Shown: positions 44,661 to 54,550, counted from the stretch's first letter. The stretch: 64,000 nucleotides of DNA from Bacillus sp. HSf4 (GCF_029537375.1 NZ_CP120679.1:1476001-1540000); one strand, 5' to 3'. The notes: generated by a model from the sequence alone, not told the origin. A program made the numbers and translations.

Positions 44661-45380
44661 TCATTTCATGTCATATTTGCTGAAAACGTTATCGATCATG
44701 ATTTGCGCCGTTGCCTGAATATGAGAGGCAAGAACGGAAAGCACGGTGACCGCTGTGATGTCTTTGGCTTTTTTCCACTCGGCGTCGGGAAGGTCTTGAT
44801 AAAAGTTCCGGAGATGCTCTGTCTGCTGCATGACGGTCGTTTCCAGAGCCGATTCTTTCAGCGTATAATCTTTGATCCGGTTGACCTGTTCAAGCACCCG
44901 CCCATAGCCTTCATAAAAGCGAAGGGGGCTGACAACATCGTCGGAACGATCCGTTATCGTATTGAACACCGTTTTTAAAATTGGACGAATCGTTTCAAAG
45001 TCATAAACTGATTTTAAGTCTCGTACAATAAGAAGGATAACGGCTTGGTCGATCGAATACTTTTTCCCGAGCTCAGGATGACCCATCAAATCTTTGATGT
45101 CCCGTTTGATCCAGTTTTGGATGGCTGTCGATTTTAAAGAAGTCAGCTCACACAAGTTGCCGAGCTCCACGATTTCATTTGTGGAAAGCCCATGCTCTGT
45201 TTTTTGCTTTTTCCGTTCATAGCGGGTGATGAACTCGGGGATGTCGAGCTCGCTTTCGGCTTCTTTCATCGCCATATCGGCTGATTTCAATAAAATGGTC
45301 AGCGGGCTGACATCGAGCTGTCCTTTTAATGCATGCATCAGTTTGGCCATTTCCAGTCGAGTCAATCTAAAAGGTTTCAT
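44661..45380 (-). CDS. ykrK: DUF1836 regulator YkrK
   Basis: The 239-aa cytoplasmic protein has a DUF1836 region with a predicted helix-turn-helix (about 70-130: LCELTSLKSTAIQNWIKRD) and a helical C-terminus. In B. subtilis it represses htpX, which diverges here too. ATG 45380 follows GAGGTG by five bases; a longer frame to 45392 lacks support. Confidence 0.82.
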   Translation of the reverse strand: MKPFRLTRLEMAKLMHALKGQLDVSPLTILLKSADMAMKEAESELDIPEFITRYERKKQKTEHGLSTNEIVELGNLCELTSLKSTAIQNWIKRDIKDLMGHPELGKKYSIDQAVILLIVRDLKSVYDFETIRPILKTVFNTITDRSDDVVSPLRFYEGYGRVLEQVNRIKDYTLKESALETTVMQQTEHLRNFYQDLPDAEWKKAKDITAVTVLSVLASHIQATAQIMIDNVFSKYDMK

Positions 45381-45451
45381 ATTACACCTCATTATGTATG
45401 TATTAAAAATAAAATAGACAATATTATAAACATTATCTTACGGCTTATCAC

Positions 45452-45500
45452 TTGCATTTTCAAATGAATGTCTTATAATTTTATTATACAAGTTCATTTG
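45452..45500 (+). promoter_or_regulatory. htpX promoter with large dyad
   Basis: TTGCAT (45452-45457), 16 bp, TATAAT (45474-45479). An imperfect dyad with CAAATGAA (45461-45468) and TTCATTTG (45493-45500), plus partly paired inner bases, covers the -10. It is a candidate YkrK operator. Confidence 0.55.
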
Positions 45501-45525
45501 ATCTTATTATAACATGGAGGTTATT

Positions 45526-46419
45526 ATGGCAAAAAGAATCCTTCTTTTTCTTTTATCGAACATTCTGGTCATTACGACGATCGGAATCGTCTTGTCCATT
45601 ATCGGGTCATTAACAGGTGTCGGAACGTATTTCACCGCCGGCGGCGGCATTGATATTGTCGCGCTTCTCGTATTTAGTGCGGTTGTCGGTTTTGTCGGTT
45701 CCTTTATGTCGCTTCTAATGTCCAAGTGGATGGCGAAAATGGCGATGGGCGTTCAGGTGCTCAATCCTGAGAAACAAACGCTCTCGTATGAAGAGCAGCA
45801 ATTGGTGGACCGTGTTCACAAACTGGCTCGCGCCGCTGGATTGACCAAAATGCCTGAAGTCGGGATTTACAATTCCCGTGAAGTGAATGCATTTGCGACA
45901 GGGCCGTCTAAAAACCGCTCGCTTGTCGCCGTATCAACCGGCTTACTTCAGGAAATGGACGATGCTGCTGTTGAAGGCGTGCTTGCCCATGAAGTCGCGC
46001 ATATCGCAAACGGCGATATGGTGACGATGACCCTGCTGCAAGGAATCGTCAACACGTTTGTCGTCTTCTTTGCGCGGATCGCCGCTTGGGCGGTTTCTCG
46101 GTTCGTCCGCGAAGAGCTTGCACCGATCGTTCACTTTATCGCAGTCATCATTTTCCAAATTGTCTTCTCGATTCTCGGCAGCCTTGTCGTTTTCGCATAT
46201 TCGCGGCACCGCGAATATCATGCAGACAGAGGCGGAGCAGACCTTGCCGGAAAGGACAAGATGATCCATGCCCTGCGTTCCCTTGAGCAGTATACATCGA
46301 GAATCAAAGAAGAACAGGCTTCTGTCGCTACATTAAAAATCAACGGGAAAAAGCATACATCACTGTTTTCCACACACCCTGATTTACATGAAAGAATTCG
46401 TCGTTTGGAAGCCAAATAA
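45526..46419 (+). CDS. htpX: Membrane metalloprotease HtpX
   Basis: The 297-aa M48 protease has two N-terminal and two central membrane helices and the zinc motif HEVAH at 155-159 with a third ligand in [12 protein letters not shown]. It degrades damaged membrane proteins. ATG 45526 follows ATGGAGGTT. Divergent from its regulator ykrK. Confidence 0.94.
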   Translation: MAKRILLFLLSNILVITTIGIVLSIIGSLTGVGTYFTAGGGIDIVALLVFSAVVGFVGSFMSLLMSKWMAKMAMGVQVLNPEKQTLSYEEQQLVDRVHKLARAAGLTKMPEVGIYNSREVNAFATGPSKNRSLVAVSTGLLQEMDDAAVEGVLAHEVAHIANGDMVTMTLLQGIVNTFVVFFARIAAWAVSRFVREELAPIVHFIAVIIFQIVFSILGSLVVFAYSRHREYHADRGGADLAGKDKMIHALRSLEQYTSRIKEEQASVATLKINGKKHTSLFSTHPDLHERIRRLEAK

Positions 46420-46429
46420 TATAGGTCTT

Positions 46430-46461
46430 ACAGCCCCCCTTTTAATGGGGGCTGTTTTTTA
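46430..46461 (+). terminator. htpX terminator
   Basis: Stem CAGCCCCC / GGGGGCTG followed by TTTTTT. Confidence 0.88.
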
Positions 46462-46576
46462 AATTCAAAAAAACAAATCCGTCTGTACATTGGACCATGT
46501 TTCCTTTAAAATGGTACACGTTATACACAAGCGATCACATACACTGACTAGTGAATCGAGAAAAGAAGGAACGATT

Positions 46577-47926
46577 ATGAAGGTTTTACTAAGGAAACTT
46601 TTGCGCGTGCTGTCGCCAGTACAGCTGATTGCGCTCTATTATTTTTTGGCGGTTACAGTATCGGTTATTTTGCTGAGTCTTCCCGTTGCACACCAAAAGG
46701 ATGTGGAATGGTCTTTTATCGACGCGCTTTTCACCGCGGTCAGCGCTGTGAGTGTGACAGGCTTGACGGTGGTCGATACCGCTGATACATTCAGCACGGC
46801 GGGGATATGGATTTTGGCGTTCGTTTTGCAGTTTGGCGGTATCGGGATTATGACGCTGGGGACTTTTGTCTGGCTGATATTTGGAAAGCGGATCGGCTTA
46901 AAAGAGCGGCGCCTGATCATGACCGATCAAAACCAGACGAATTTATCGGGGCTTGTCAAGATGATGAAGCATGTACTCGGGTTGATCCTGATCATCGAAT
47001 GTTTTGGCGGACTGATACTCGGCACTTATTTTCTCAAGTATTTTGACTCTGCCGGTGAAGCCTATATACAAGGATTTTTTACCAGTGTCAGCGCGACAAC
47101 CAACGCTGGATTTGATATTACAGGCAATTCGCTGATCCCGTTTCAGCACGACTATTTTGTCCAGTTTATCGTTATCATGCTGCTGATCCTGGGTGCGATC
47201 GGATTTCCCGTCCTGATCGAAGTGAAGGATTTTCTGTTGAGCAAAGAACGGACATTTTCCTTCAGCCTGTTTACAAAATTGACCTCGGTGACATTTTTTC
47301 TTTTGGTTGTTGGAGGAACGATTGCCATATTTGTAATGGAAGCGCGCTTTGCATTTGCAGGAAAATCGTGGCATGAAATGTTATTTTACTCGCTGTTTCA
47401 ATCGACGACGACACGAAGCGGCGGTCTCGCTACAATAGACATCAGCCAGTTTCAGGATACGACGATATTGTTTATGTGCCTGCTCATGTTTATCGGCGCT
47501 TCGCCAAGCTCAGTCGGCGGAGGCATCCGCACGACAACCTTTGCTTTAAATTTGCTGGCGTTGTTCCATTTTGCCAGGGGGAATAAGTCGGTAAAGATTT
47601 TTAAGAGGGAATTGCATCAGTTTGATTTAATGAAATCATTGATTGTGACGCTGATGGCAGTCATCCTCGTTTTCTGTTCCACACTCATTCTGTCGGCGAC
47701 GGAGAATCATACGTATCTTGAACTCTTGTTTGAAGTATGTTCAGCATTCGGAACAACCGGATTATCGCTTGGCATTACACCTGATTTGAGCACTATCGGC
47801 AAAAGCGTCATCATCATTTTGATGTTTATCGGACGCATCGGCATTGTGACGCTTCTTTATTTAATCGGAAGAAAAGAAATTGAAGCGAATTACCATTATC
47901 CGAAAGAAAGAATTATCATCGGATAG
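46577..47926 (+). CDS. ktrD: Potassium channel subunit KtrD
   Basis: The 449-aa Trk/Ktr membrane subunit has four repeated M1-P-M2 units with selectivity-loop segments such as AVSVTGLTVVD, SATTNAGFD, STTTRSGGL and AFGTTGLSLG. It takes up K+ with a KtrC-type regulatory subunit encoded elsewhere. ATG 46577 follows GAAGGA; the longer frame to 46490 has no ribosome site. No c-di-AMP riboswitch was seen upstream. Confidence 0.93.
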   Translation: MKVLLRKLLRVLSPVQLIALYYFLAVTVSVILLSLPVAHQKDVEWSFIDALFTAVSAVSVTGLTVVDTADTFSTAGIWILAFVLQFGGIGIMTLGTFVWLIFGKRIGLKERRLIMTDQNQTNLSGLVKMMKHVLGLILIIECFGGLILGTYFLKYFDSAGEAYIQGFFTSVSATTNAGFDITGNSLIPFQHDYFVQFIVIMLLILGAIGFPVLIEVKDFLLSKERTFSFSLFTKLTSVTFFLLVVGGTIAIFVMEARFAFAGKSWHEMLFYSLFQSTTTRSGGLATIDISQFQDTTILFMCLLMFIGASPSSVGGGIRTTTFALNLLALFHFARGNKSVKIFKRELHQFDLMKSLIVTLMAVILVFCSTLILSATENHTYLELLFEVCSAFGTTGLSLGITPDLSTIGKSVIIILMFIGRIGIVTLLYLIGRKEIEANYHYPKERIIIG

Positions 47927-47957
47927 AAAAGACAGTCTTAAGCGGCTGTCTTTTTTT
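47927..47957 (+). terminator. ktrD terminator
   Basis: Stem AAAGACAG / CTGTCTTT followed by TTTT. Confidence 0.82.
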
Positions 47958-47991
47958 ATGATCGTAAAGTCGGTCACTGTATATATATGTA

Positions 47992-48000
47992 TGATATAAT
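47992..48000 (+). promoter_or_regulatory. Extended -10 promoter of PBP gene
   Basis: TGATATAAT, an extended -10 with a poor -35. Confidence 0.5.
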
Positions 48001-48037
48001 GCTTAAATGGCGGACTTGAAAAAAAGGGGGAAACACG

Positions 48038-50035
48038 ATGAAAAAGCGAATCGTCCATTTGTTTATCGCCGCCGGATTTCTATTGCTCGCCGGAGCTTGT
48101 TCAAACGAACCGACGGCAAAAGAAAGCATGGATCAATATGTAAACAAATGGAACAAGCAAAATTTTGAACAGATGTATGATCAGCTGTCGACTAAAGCAC
48201 AAAAATCAATTTCCAAAGATGAGTTCATCAAACGGAATCAGTCGATTTACGAACAGATCGGAGTTTCTGATTTGAAGGTTTCAACAGTTGATGAAGATGA
48301 AAAAGATGAAGACAAAAAAGATTCGGAAACGATTCCCTATAAAGTCAGTATGAATACTTTGGCCGGACCAGTTTCTTTTGAAGGAAAAGCAAAGCTTGTA
48401 AAGGAAGAAAAAGACGGCAAAACATCATGGAAGATCAACTGGAACCCGTCGTTTATTTTTTCTCAGCTGAAAGAAGGAGAAACCGTCCGGATTACCGCAA
48501 AAGCACCGGTGCGGGGCAGCATTTACGACCGAAATGGAAAAGCGCTCGCCACAAACACGACAGTGCCTGAAATCGGCGTCGTTCCCGGACAGCTTGGAGA
48601 AGATAAAGAAGCGGTCTTGAAAAAGCTTGCAAAAATGCTTGATATGGAAATGAAAGACATTGAAAAACAGCTTTCTGCAAGCTGGGTGAAAGATGATTCA
48701 TTTGTCCCTCTCAAAAAAGTAAAGCCAGACAATACCGACCTGCTGAAAAAAGCGACCTCTTTACCGGGTGTATTGAAGCAGGACACTCAATCCAGGTATT
48801 ATCCTTATGGGGAAAAAGCCGCTCATCTAACAGGGTACATAAGGCCGATTACCGAAGAGGAATTAAAGCAGGATAAAGAAAACTACAGTGAACATTCGAT
48901 GATTGGAATCGTCGGTCTCGAACATGTCTATGAAAAGCAGCTGAGAGGGGAAATCGGCTGGACGATTTCGATACCTGAATCAGGTGCAACGGTCGCTTCA
49001 AAGGATTCCAAGGATGGAACGGATATCCATACAACGATTGATATCAAAAAGCAGGAAGAGCTGTACAGCCAATTAAAGGACGATTCCGGTGCAGCGGTGG
49101 CGCTGAATCCGCAGACCGGGGAAACATTGGCGCTTGTCAGCGCGCCTTCCTATGACCCGAATGGATTTTTGTTCGGCTGGAAAAAGGGAGAATGGGAAAA
49201 GCTGAACAAAGACAAAGAGGCGCCATTCACTTCCAAATATAATAAGACGTATGCACCAGGGTCAACCATCAAACCGATAACCGCATCCATCGGCCTGAAA
49301 AACGGAGCGATTAAAACGGATGAGGCGAAAAAAATCGTCGGGAAAGAATGGCAGAAAGATTCGTCATGGGGCGGCTATAAAGTGACAAGGGTGTCCGATC
49401 AATTGAGCGAAGTCAACCTGGAAAACGCGCTGATCACTTCAGACAACATCTACTTCGCGCAGACCGCTCTTGATACCGGAAGCGACAAATTTACCGAAGG
49501 ATTGAAATCATTCGGCTTTGAAGAAAAGCTTGATTATGAGTTCCCGACAAAAGCTTCCTCGATATCAAACGAAGGAATCGATTCCGAGATCCTTCTGGCC
49601 GATTCCGGCTATGGCCAGGGACAGATGCTCATGTCTCCGATACACCTCGCCGCAAGCTATACGCCGTTTTTAAATAACGGGGATTTGATCAAGCCTTACC
49701 TCATCAAAAAGGATGGAGATGAGAAGGAAATCTGGCACAAAAACGTTGTCCCGGCAGACGGAGCAGAGACGATTACAAAAGGTCTCAGAGGCGTTGTTGA
49801 AGATCCGCGCGGCTCAGCATATAAACCGGTTGTAAAAGGTCTTTCAATCGCAGGGAAAACCGGAACTGCGGAGCTGAAAACGAAAAAAGACGAAAAAGGC
49901 AAAGAAAACGGCTGGTTTACAGCCTATGACTATAAAAATAAAGACCTGTTAATTACGATGATGATCCAGGATGTTTCAGACCGCGGGGGCAGTTCATACG
50001 TCGTCAATAAAGTCAAAAATGTCTTCAAAAAATAA
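48038..50035 (+). CDS. Class B penicillin-binding lipoprotein, PBP3 (PbpC)-like
   Basis: The 665-aa transpeptidase has a lipobox (LAGAC, Cys21), an N-terminal NTF2-like MecA_N domain (about 25-145), a dimerisation domain (VRGSIYDRNG) and the transpeptidase with S409-T-I-K (APGSTIKP), SDN (ITSDNIYF) and KTG (AGKTGTAEL). This layout is that of B. subtilis PBP3 and staphylococcal PBP2a, low-affinity beta-lactam targets. B. subtilis pbpC is elsewhere, so this could be its moved orthologue or a paralogue; symbol withheld. ATG follows AAAGGGGGA. Confidence 0.88.
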   Translation: MKKRIVHLFIAAGFLLLAGACSNEPTAKESMDQYVNKWNKQNFEQMYDQLSTKAQKSISKDEFIKRNQSIYEQIGVSDLKVSTVDEDEKDEDKKDSETIPYKVSMNTLAGPVSFEGKAKLVKEEKDGKTSWKINWNPSFIFSQLKEGETVRITAKAPVRGSIYDRNGKALATNTTVPEIGVVPGQLGEDKEAVLKKLAKMLDMEMKDIEKQLSASWVKDDSFVPLKKVKPDNTDLLKKATSLPGVLKQDTQSRYYPYGEKAAHLTGYIRPITEEELKQDKENYSEHSMIGIVGLEHVYEKQLRGEIGWTISIPESGATVASKDSKDGTDIHTTIDIKKQEELYSQLKDDSGAAVALNPQTGETLALVSAPSYDPNGFLFGWKKGEWEKLNKDKEAPFTSKYNKTYAPGSTIKPITASIGLKNGAIKTDEAKKIVGKEWQKDSSWGGYKVTRVSDQLSEVNLENALITSDNIYFAQTALDTGSDKFTEGLKSFGFEEKLDYEFPTKASSISNEGIDSEILLADSGYGQGQMLMSPIHLAASYTPFLNNGDLIKPYLIKKDGDEKEIWHKNVVPADGAETITKGLRGVVEDPRGSAYKPVVKGLSIAGKTGTAELKTKKDEKGKENGWFTAYDYKNKDLLITMMIQDVSDRGGSSYVVNKVKNVFKK

Positions 50036-50063
50036 GCGCCGTTTATCGGCGTTTATTTTTTTC
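50026..50063 (+). terminator. PBP gene terminator
   Basis: AATAAGCGCCG-TTTAT-CGGCGTTTATT followed by Ts. Confidence 0.82.
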
Positions 50064-50137
50064 CGGTAAATGGATGTGTGGTCTGTCTGTTTTAGGAAAG
50101 GATATCGAATGAGAAGACAAAAGAAAGGAATGTCATG

Positions 50138-50299
50138 ATGAAGAGAAAAGTTGCCAGAAATGAAGCCGCTCTTAACAATAAGACACCTGCAGAAAGCATG
50201 CATGACCATCAATACATCACACAGTTTGATGCCGAAAACGGGGACAGAGGCGCCAACCGCAATTCGAAAAACGGCAAGCAGGGAGAGTCGCGGCAGTGA
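50138..50299 (+). CDS. Small hydrophilic protein (53 codons)
   Basis: ATG 50138 follows AAAGGAA by about seven bases. The product is a charged, Asn-rich polypeptide without membrane spans (MKRKVARNEAALNNKTPAES...). Its stop overlaps the next small ORF (GTGA), so the two look like an operon. Small size and composition resemble minor spore proteins, but no family is recognised. Confidence 0.5.
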   Translation: MKRKVARNEAALNNKTPAESMHDHQYITQFDAENGDRGANRNSKNGKQGESRQ

Positions 50300-50487
50300 A
50301 GAAGCATCTGAAAAGCGGGGAGCGGCAAAATCATAAAAAACCGATGAACAAAGAAGTGCTTCAGGAAGAGTTTTCCGGTGAACTCGGCGATATCAACGCC
50401 TATAAATGGATAGATGTCACCGAACATAATAAAAAAAAGAAGGACGATAAAGCTGACGCTCAAAAGGAACAGCGCCAAAAGGATTAA
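50296..50487 (+). CDS. Small charged protein (63 codons)
   Basis: GTG 50296 overlaps the preceding stop; GGGAGA lies about nine bases upstream. The product is Lys/Glu-rich with a core NKEVLQEEFSGELGDINAYKWIDVTEHNKKKK and a charged tail. No recognised family; function unknown. It ends at the terminator shared with ykrP. Confidence 0.5.
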   Translation: MKKHLKSGERQNHKKPMNKEVLQEEFSGELGDINAYKWIDVTEHNKKKKDDKADAQKEQRQKD

Positions 50488-50488
50488 A

Positions 50489-50527
50489 AAAGCTCCCCTC
50501 CGCGGATTGTTAGGAGGGGAGTTTCGT
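50489..50527. terminator. Bidirectional terminator, small ORFs and ykrP
   Basis: Stem CTCCCCTCC / GGAGGGGAG. The minus strand has TTTTTT after it, the plus strand a weaker TTTCGTTT. Confidence 0.82.
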
Positions 50528-51553
50528 TTATTTGATATAAGCTTTATATCCGCCGTCTTTTTTAAGCCAGCGCATTAAATTCGTCATTCTCAATTCGATG
50601 ACCGGCTGAGCCAGCGTTTTCACAAAGCCGCTCGATAAGCAGAAGGTCAAGATGGCGGTTGCGATTATCAAAACGGTCAGGCTCTGATAGTCGGCCAGCC
50701 ATTCTTCTGCACCGGTATTTCTGAATGTTTTGATGATGAAGCCGTGCAGCAGGTAAACGTAAAATGTCCGCGTTCCCCAAAGGGTGAAGAAGTACCGCCT
50801 TTCAGGGACAAGCGCCAGAAAGGCAAATGTCGAGGCAAATGTTAATACAAGCAGCGCCACGCGGTTCAGTCCGCTCTTCATCCCGACAGCGCCGAATTCT
50901 GAATACGGTTTGGAGCCGAACAGCCATGAATAATCAAAATCAGCGAAAAAATAGAAAACAAACGTTGCCGTCAACACGATGAGAGCAGCTTGTTTGCCTC
51001 TCCAGCCTGTCAGCATTTTAAAATGGTCTTTTTGTAAATAATAGCCCGCCAAAAAGACCGGGAAGAAGACAAATGTCCGCGACAGGCTGAGCGTGTTGCT
51101 GACAATATCGACATATCCGACAAGAACGGAGATCAGAAAGCTTGCGGCAAACGCCCATTTTGCCGGAATTTTTGTGAAAGGAAACAGCAGAAGGTTCCAA
51201 AAAAACAAGCTCAATAAAAACCAAAGCGACCACTGCGGTTCAAACGGATTTGCGGCAGACAGGCTTTGATCATCGATAAAAGAATAGAAAACCGTATAAA
51301 TGCCTTGAAAAATCAAATAAGGGACAATCAATTTCCAAGCGATTTTTTTGACATATCCGGGCCGATTGAACCCTTTTGCAAAGTAGCCGGATATGAGGAT
51401 AAAAGCCGGCATATGAAACGTGTAAATAAATTTATATATATGAAGAAACACATCATTATCATTGATATAAGAGCGGATTATATGTCCGAATACGACAAGG
51501 AAAATCAAAAGGAATTTTGCATTATCAAAATAACTGTCACGTGAATTCGTCAT
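50528..51553 (-). CDS. ykrP: Membrane acyltransferase 3 family protein YkrP
   Basis: The 341-aa protein has about ten membrane helices and the acyltransferase-3 N-terminus ([17 protein letters not shown], with the likely catalytic His) plus [13 protein letters not shown]. Such enzymes O-acetylate sugars of the cell surface; the acceptor is unknown. ATG follows AAGGGTGATG. Divergent from kinE. Confidence 0.82.
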   Translation of the reverse strand: MTNSRDSYFDNAKFLLIFLVVFGHIIRSYINDNDVFLHIYKFIYTFHMPAFILISGYFAKGFNRPGYVKKIAWKLIVPYLIFQGIYTVFYSFIDDQSLSAANPFEPQWSLWFLLSLFFWNLLLFPFTKIPAKWAFAASFLISVLVGYVDIVSNTLSLSRTFVFFPVFLAGYYLQKDHFKMLTGWRGKQAALIVLTATFVFYFFADFDYSWLFGSKPYSEFGAVGMKSGLNRVALLVLTFASTFAFLALVPERRYFFTLWGTRTFYVYLLHGFIIKTFRNTGAEEWLADYQSLTVLIIATAILTFCLSSGFVKTLAQPVIELRMTNLMRWLKKDGGYKAYIK

Positions 51554-51773
51554 AACATCACCCTTTTTTAAGCTTTTTTTGCGAGTCTAAAAAAGCGCGC
51601 TGACAACGCCTTCTACAAGTATTGCCCCGCTTATTCAATTCTAAAATAGAAAGCCGGTTGTTCTCTATGTATTAAGCCTCATTGTTAGGACGATGTCATT
51701 AAAAAGTAAGGAACTTTTTGATCGTCATCTTTCTGTAAAACGGGTGGAAAGCTTGTAAAAGTTTGAAACATAT

Positions 51774-51802
51774 GAAGGAAGATGTGCCGGTTTGTAGAAT
51801 TA
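51774..51802 (+). promoter_or_regulatory. SigmaH-type promoter of kinE
   Basis: GAAGGAAGA (51774-51782), 11 bp, GTAGAATTA (51794-51802) matches the SigmaH consensus RNAGGAWWW-N11/12-RNNGAATWW at all but one position. The start would lie about 30 bp before the ATG. The rest of 51554-51773 shows no other clear signal. Confidence 0.7.
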
Positions 51803-51837
51803 ATGGAGGATAGGTGTTCAGGGAAGGAGTGTAGCTA

Positions 51838-54048
51838 ATGGAGGAGACTCTTGATTTGGAAGAATCCTTGAATCTGAAAAAACAGCTGGAGAAATTTCGA
51901 AAAGAAAACGAAAAGTTAAAAGCGGATTTGCACCAGTATGAGCTGTTGTTTAACGGAACGCTTGACGCCATTTTTATTTTAGATCGGCAGATGAACATCG
52001 TTCAGGCGAACGATGCGGCCTGCAACATCCTGCAAAGCAAAAAAAAGAATTTGCTGAACCGCCCGGCGCTCGATTTTGTTCACGCTGTACCGCCTGATGA
52101 ATTAAATCAGAACATCAGCCGTTTTTTGGAGCGGGGATATGCGAAAAAAGAGGTCGCGATCAGACTTGATAACGGCTCCGTCAAATACATAGAGTTTACT
52201 GCCAGTAAAGGAATCGGTGAAGACTGTTTTTTTGTAGTCATGAGGGACATTTCCTCAAAAAAGATCCTTGAACGTGAACGCACGATCAATGAAAAGCTAT
52301 TTAAAGATTTATTTCACAGGGCGGTCGAAGGGATCGTCATTTTTGATAAACAAGGCTGTTTTATCGATGCCAACCATTCTTTCTGCCAAAGCTTTGAGAT
52401 CAAAAAAGACGAGCTTTCCAAATTGCGGCTCTCACAGTTCGTCTCCACGGAAAACAGCGGCAGGCTCGAGAAAATCTGGAGCGCCCTTTTTCGCAAAGGA
52501 AAAGCAAAAGGAGAGCTGCCGGTCCGGCTCAGATCAGGGGAAAACAGGCTGTTTGAACTGACGATCACATCGAATATTTTAAACGGCTTTTATATGTCGA
52601 TTATGAGGGACATTACCGAAAAACGCTCGATGGAAAAACAGTTGTTCAAAAGTGAAGAACGGTTTAGGGAAGTGTTTGAAAATGCGATGGACGCCATTGT
52701 CCTTATGGGCACTGACGGGCGGGTCGTCAAGGCGAATCAGTCGGCATGCAAGATCTTTGAAGTGCCGATGGATGAGCTGATCAACAAAAAAATGACCGAT
52801 TTTGTTGATAAAAATGATAAGCGCTATCATTCCATTATGAAACGGTACAGTGAAAAAGGAGAAATCCGGGAAGAGCTTCTGTTTCGCATGGGCAACGGAC
52901 AATATAAGGAACTCGAGTTTACGGCGAAGCGCATCATGTTTAACAGCCAGCACCTCACCATCCTAAGAAATGTGAGCGACCGGAAGCGGATGGAGAAAGA
53001 ATTGCGGGAAAGCGAGCTCAAATTCAGAAAAGTATTCAACGGTTCAATGGACGGGATTGTCCTTTTCAATAATCAGTATGAGATTATTGACGCGAATCCC
53101 CTGGCCGGAAAGATCCTCGGCCTCCCCCTTGACGAGCTGAAAACAGCGAGCCTTCTTGACGTCATTTCCGCCTACAGAATAGAAAATGCAGCCTCTCCCG
53201 CAGCAGCGATCTCCTTTGAGGAAATGGACAATGATATTCCGTTTCTGTTAACCGATCAAAAACGAATTTTGGAGTTTTCATTTAAGCGCAACATTATCCA
53301 AAACATGAATTTGGCAATGCTCAGAGATGTGACTGAACGGAGGGAGCTGGAAGAACGGCTGCGCAAATCGGATACGCTTCATGTGGTGGGAGAGCTTGCG
53401 GCAGGAATCGCCCACGAAATCCGCAATCCAATGACGGCTTTAAAAGGGTTTATCCAATTGCTGAAAGGCAGCATCAAAGAGGATCACTCGCTCTATTTTA
53501 ATGTGATCACCTCTGAATTAAAGCGGATTGAATCAATTATTACGGAATTTTTGATTCTGGCAAAGCCGCAGGCGATCATGTACGAAGAAAAAAATGTCGT
53601 CAAAATTATGCAGGATACAATGGATCTTCTGCATGCGCAGGCCAACTTGGACAATGTGCAGATGCACCTCACCTGTGACGGCCGAATTCCGCTGATTTAC
53701 TGCGAGCCGAATCAGCTGAAACAGGTTTTTATCAACATTTTGAAAAATGCGATCGAAGTAATGCCGGACGGCGGCAATGTCTATGTGTCGATCAAGCCGA
53801 AGGGGAACGATCATATCCTCATATCGCTTGCCGACGAAGGGATCGGCATGACGGAAGACAAATTGAAGCGGCTTGGCGAGCCTTTTTATACAACAAAAGA
53901 ACGGGGCACTGGACTTGGCCTGATGGTCAGCTATAAAATTATTGAAGAACACAAAGGAAAAATTGAGGTCGAAAGTGAGGAGGGAAAAGGCACGACCTTT
54001 CACCTGACACTTCCGATCAGACAACAGCATGAGGAGGAGGCTTTATAA
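51838..54048 (+). CDS. kinE: Sporulation sensor kinase KinE
   Basis: The 736-aa histidine kinase has a short coiled-coil start, four PAS domains in a row (about 33-150, 155-270, 278-395, 400-510), a HisKA domain with phospho-accepting His526 (GIAHEIRNPMTALKG) and an HATPase domain (NILKNAIEV, DEGIGM, GTGLGL). It lacks membrane spans, so it senses cytoplasmic signals and feeds the Spo0F phosphorelay. ATG follows AAGGAGTG. The SigmaH-type promoter fits a start-of-sporulation role. Confidence 0.9.
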   Translation: MEETLDLEESLNLKKQLEKFRKENEKLKADLHQYELLFNGTLDAIFILDRQMNIVQANDAACNILQSKKKNLLNRPALDFVHAVPPDELNQNISRFLERGYAKKEVAIRLDNGSVKYIEFTASKGIGEDCFFVVMRDISSKKILERERTINEKLFKDLFHRAVEGIVIFDKQGCFIDANHSFCQSFEIKKDELSKLRLSQFVSTENSGRLEKIWSALFRKGKAKGELPVRLRSGENRLFELTITSNILNGFYMSIMRDITEKRSMEKQLFKSEERFREVFENAMDAIVLMGTDGRVVKANQSACKIFEVPMDELINKKMTDFVDKNDKRYHSIMKRYSEKGEIREELLFRMGNGQYKELEFTAKRIMFNSQHLTILRNVSDRKRMEKELRESELKFRKVFNGSMDGIVLFNNQYEIIDANPLAGKILGLPLDELKTASLLDVISAYRIENAASPAAAISFEEMDNDIPFLLTDQKRILEFSFKRNIIQNMNLAMLRDVTERRELEERLRKSDTLHVVGELAAGIAHEIRNPMTALKGFIQLLKGSIKEDHSLYFNVITSELKRIESIITEFLILAKPQAIMYEEKNVVKIMQDTMDLLHAQANLDNVQMHLTCDGRIPLIYCEPNQLKQVFINILKNAIEVMPDGGNVYVSIKPKGNDHILISLADEGIGMTEDKLKRLGEPFYTTKERGTGLGLMVSYKIIEEHKGKIEVESEEGKGTTFHLTLPIRQQHEEEAL

Positions 54049-54052
54049 CATC

Positions 54053-54550
54053 GTGAGTTTTTATATTGAGTTCAGTTCGCCCTTTGGACAAGCATATATC
54101 GTCGAGGAGAACGGCCGCATTACACATGTGCTTTTGAATCAGGAGGAATTGGAGAATCTGCGGGAAAAAGATGCAGAGCTCATGCCCAAAAAAACGCCGC
54201 TATTGCTGGATGCGAAGCGTCAGCTTGAAGAATATTTCCGGGGCGAGCGCCAAACCTTTTCACTGCCGATCGATCAGGAGGGGACGGTTTTTCAGAAAAA
54301 AGTGTGGAAAGCGCTGGAGTCCATTCCTTACGGTGAAGCACGAAGCTACCACGATATTGCCTGTGCCATCGGAAATCCGAAAGCCGTCCGGGCAATCGGC
54401 CAAGCAAACAAAAAAAACGCGCTGCCGATTTTGATTCCCTGCCACCGCGTCATTGGAAAAAACAAGACGCTGACAGGGTATGCGGGAAATGAAACAGATA
54501 AAAAAGCGGTGTTGCTTGAGCTCGAGAACATTCCTTATAAAGGAAAATAA
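54053..54550 (+). CDS. ogt: Methylated-DNA-protein-cysteine methyltransferase Ogt
   Basis: The 165-aa DNA repair protein takes the alkyl group from O6-alkylguanine onto the cysteine of IPCHRVIG; the helix-turn-helix YHDIACAIGNPKAVRAIGQA binds DNA. GTG 54053 matches the homologue start, about 12 bases after GAGGAGGAGG at the end of kinE; an earlier ATG at 54029 overlaps kinE. It probably shares the kinE transcript (gap of four bases). Confidence 0.92.
   Translation: MSFYIEFSSPFGQAYIVEENGRITHVLLNQEELENLREKDAELMPKKTPLLLDAKRQLEEYFRGERQTFSLPIDQEGTVFQKKVWKALESIPYGEARSYHDIACAIGNPKAVRAIGQANKKNALPILIPCHRVIGKNKTLTGYAGNETDKKAVLLELENIPYKGK

Noticed and set aside
46462..46576. c-di-AMP (ydaO-type) riboswitch before ktrD
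   Set aside because: The interval is too short and lacks the conserved ydaO blocks.
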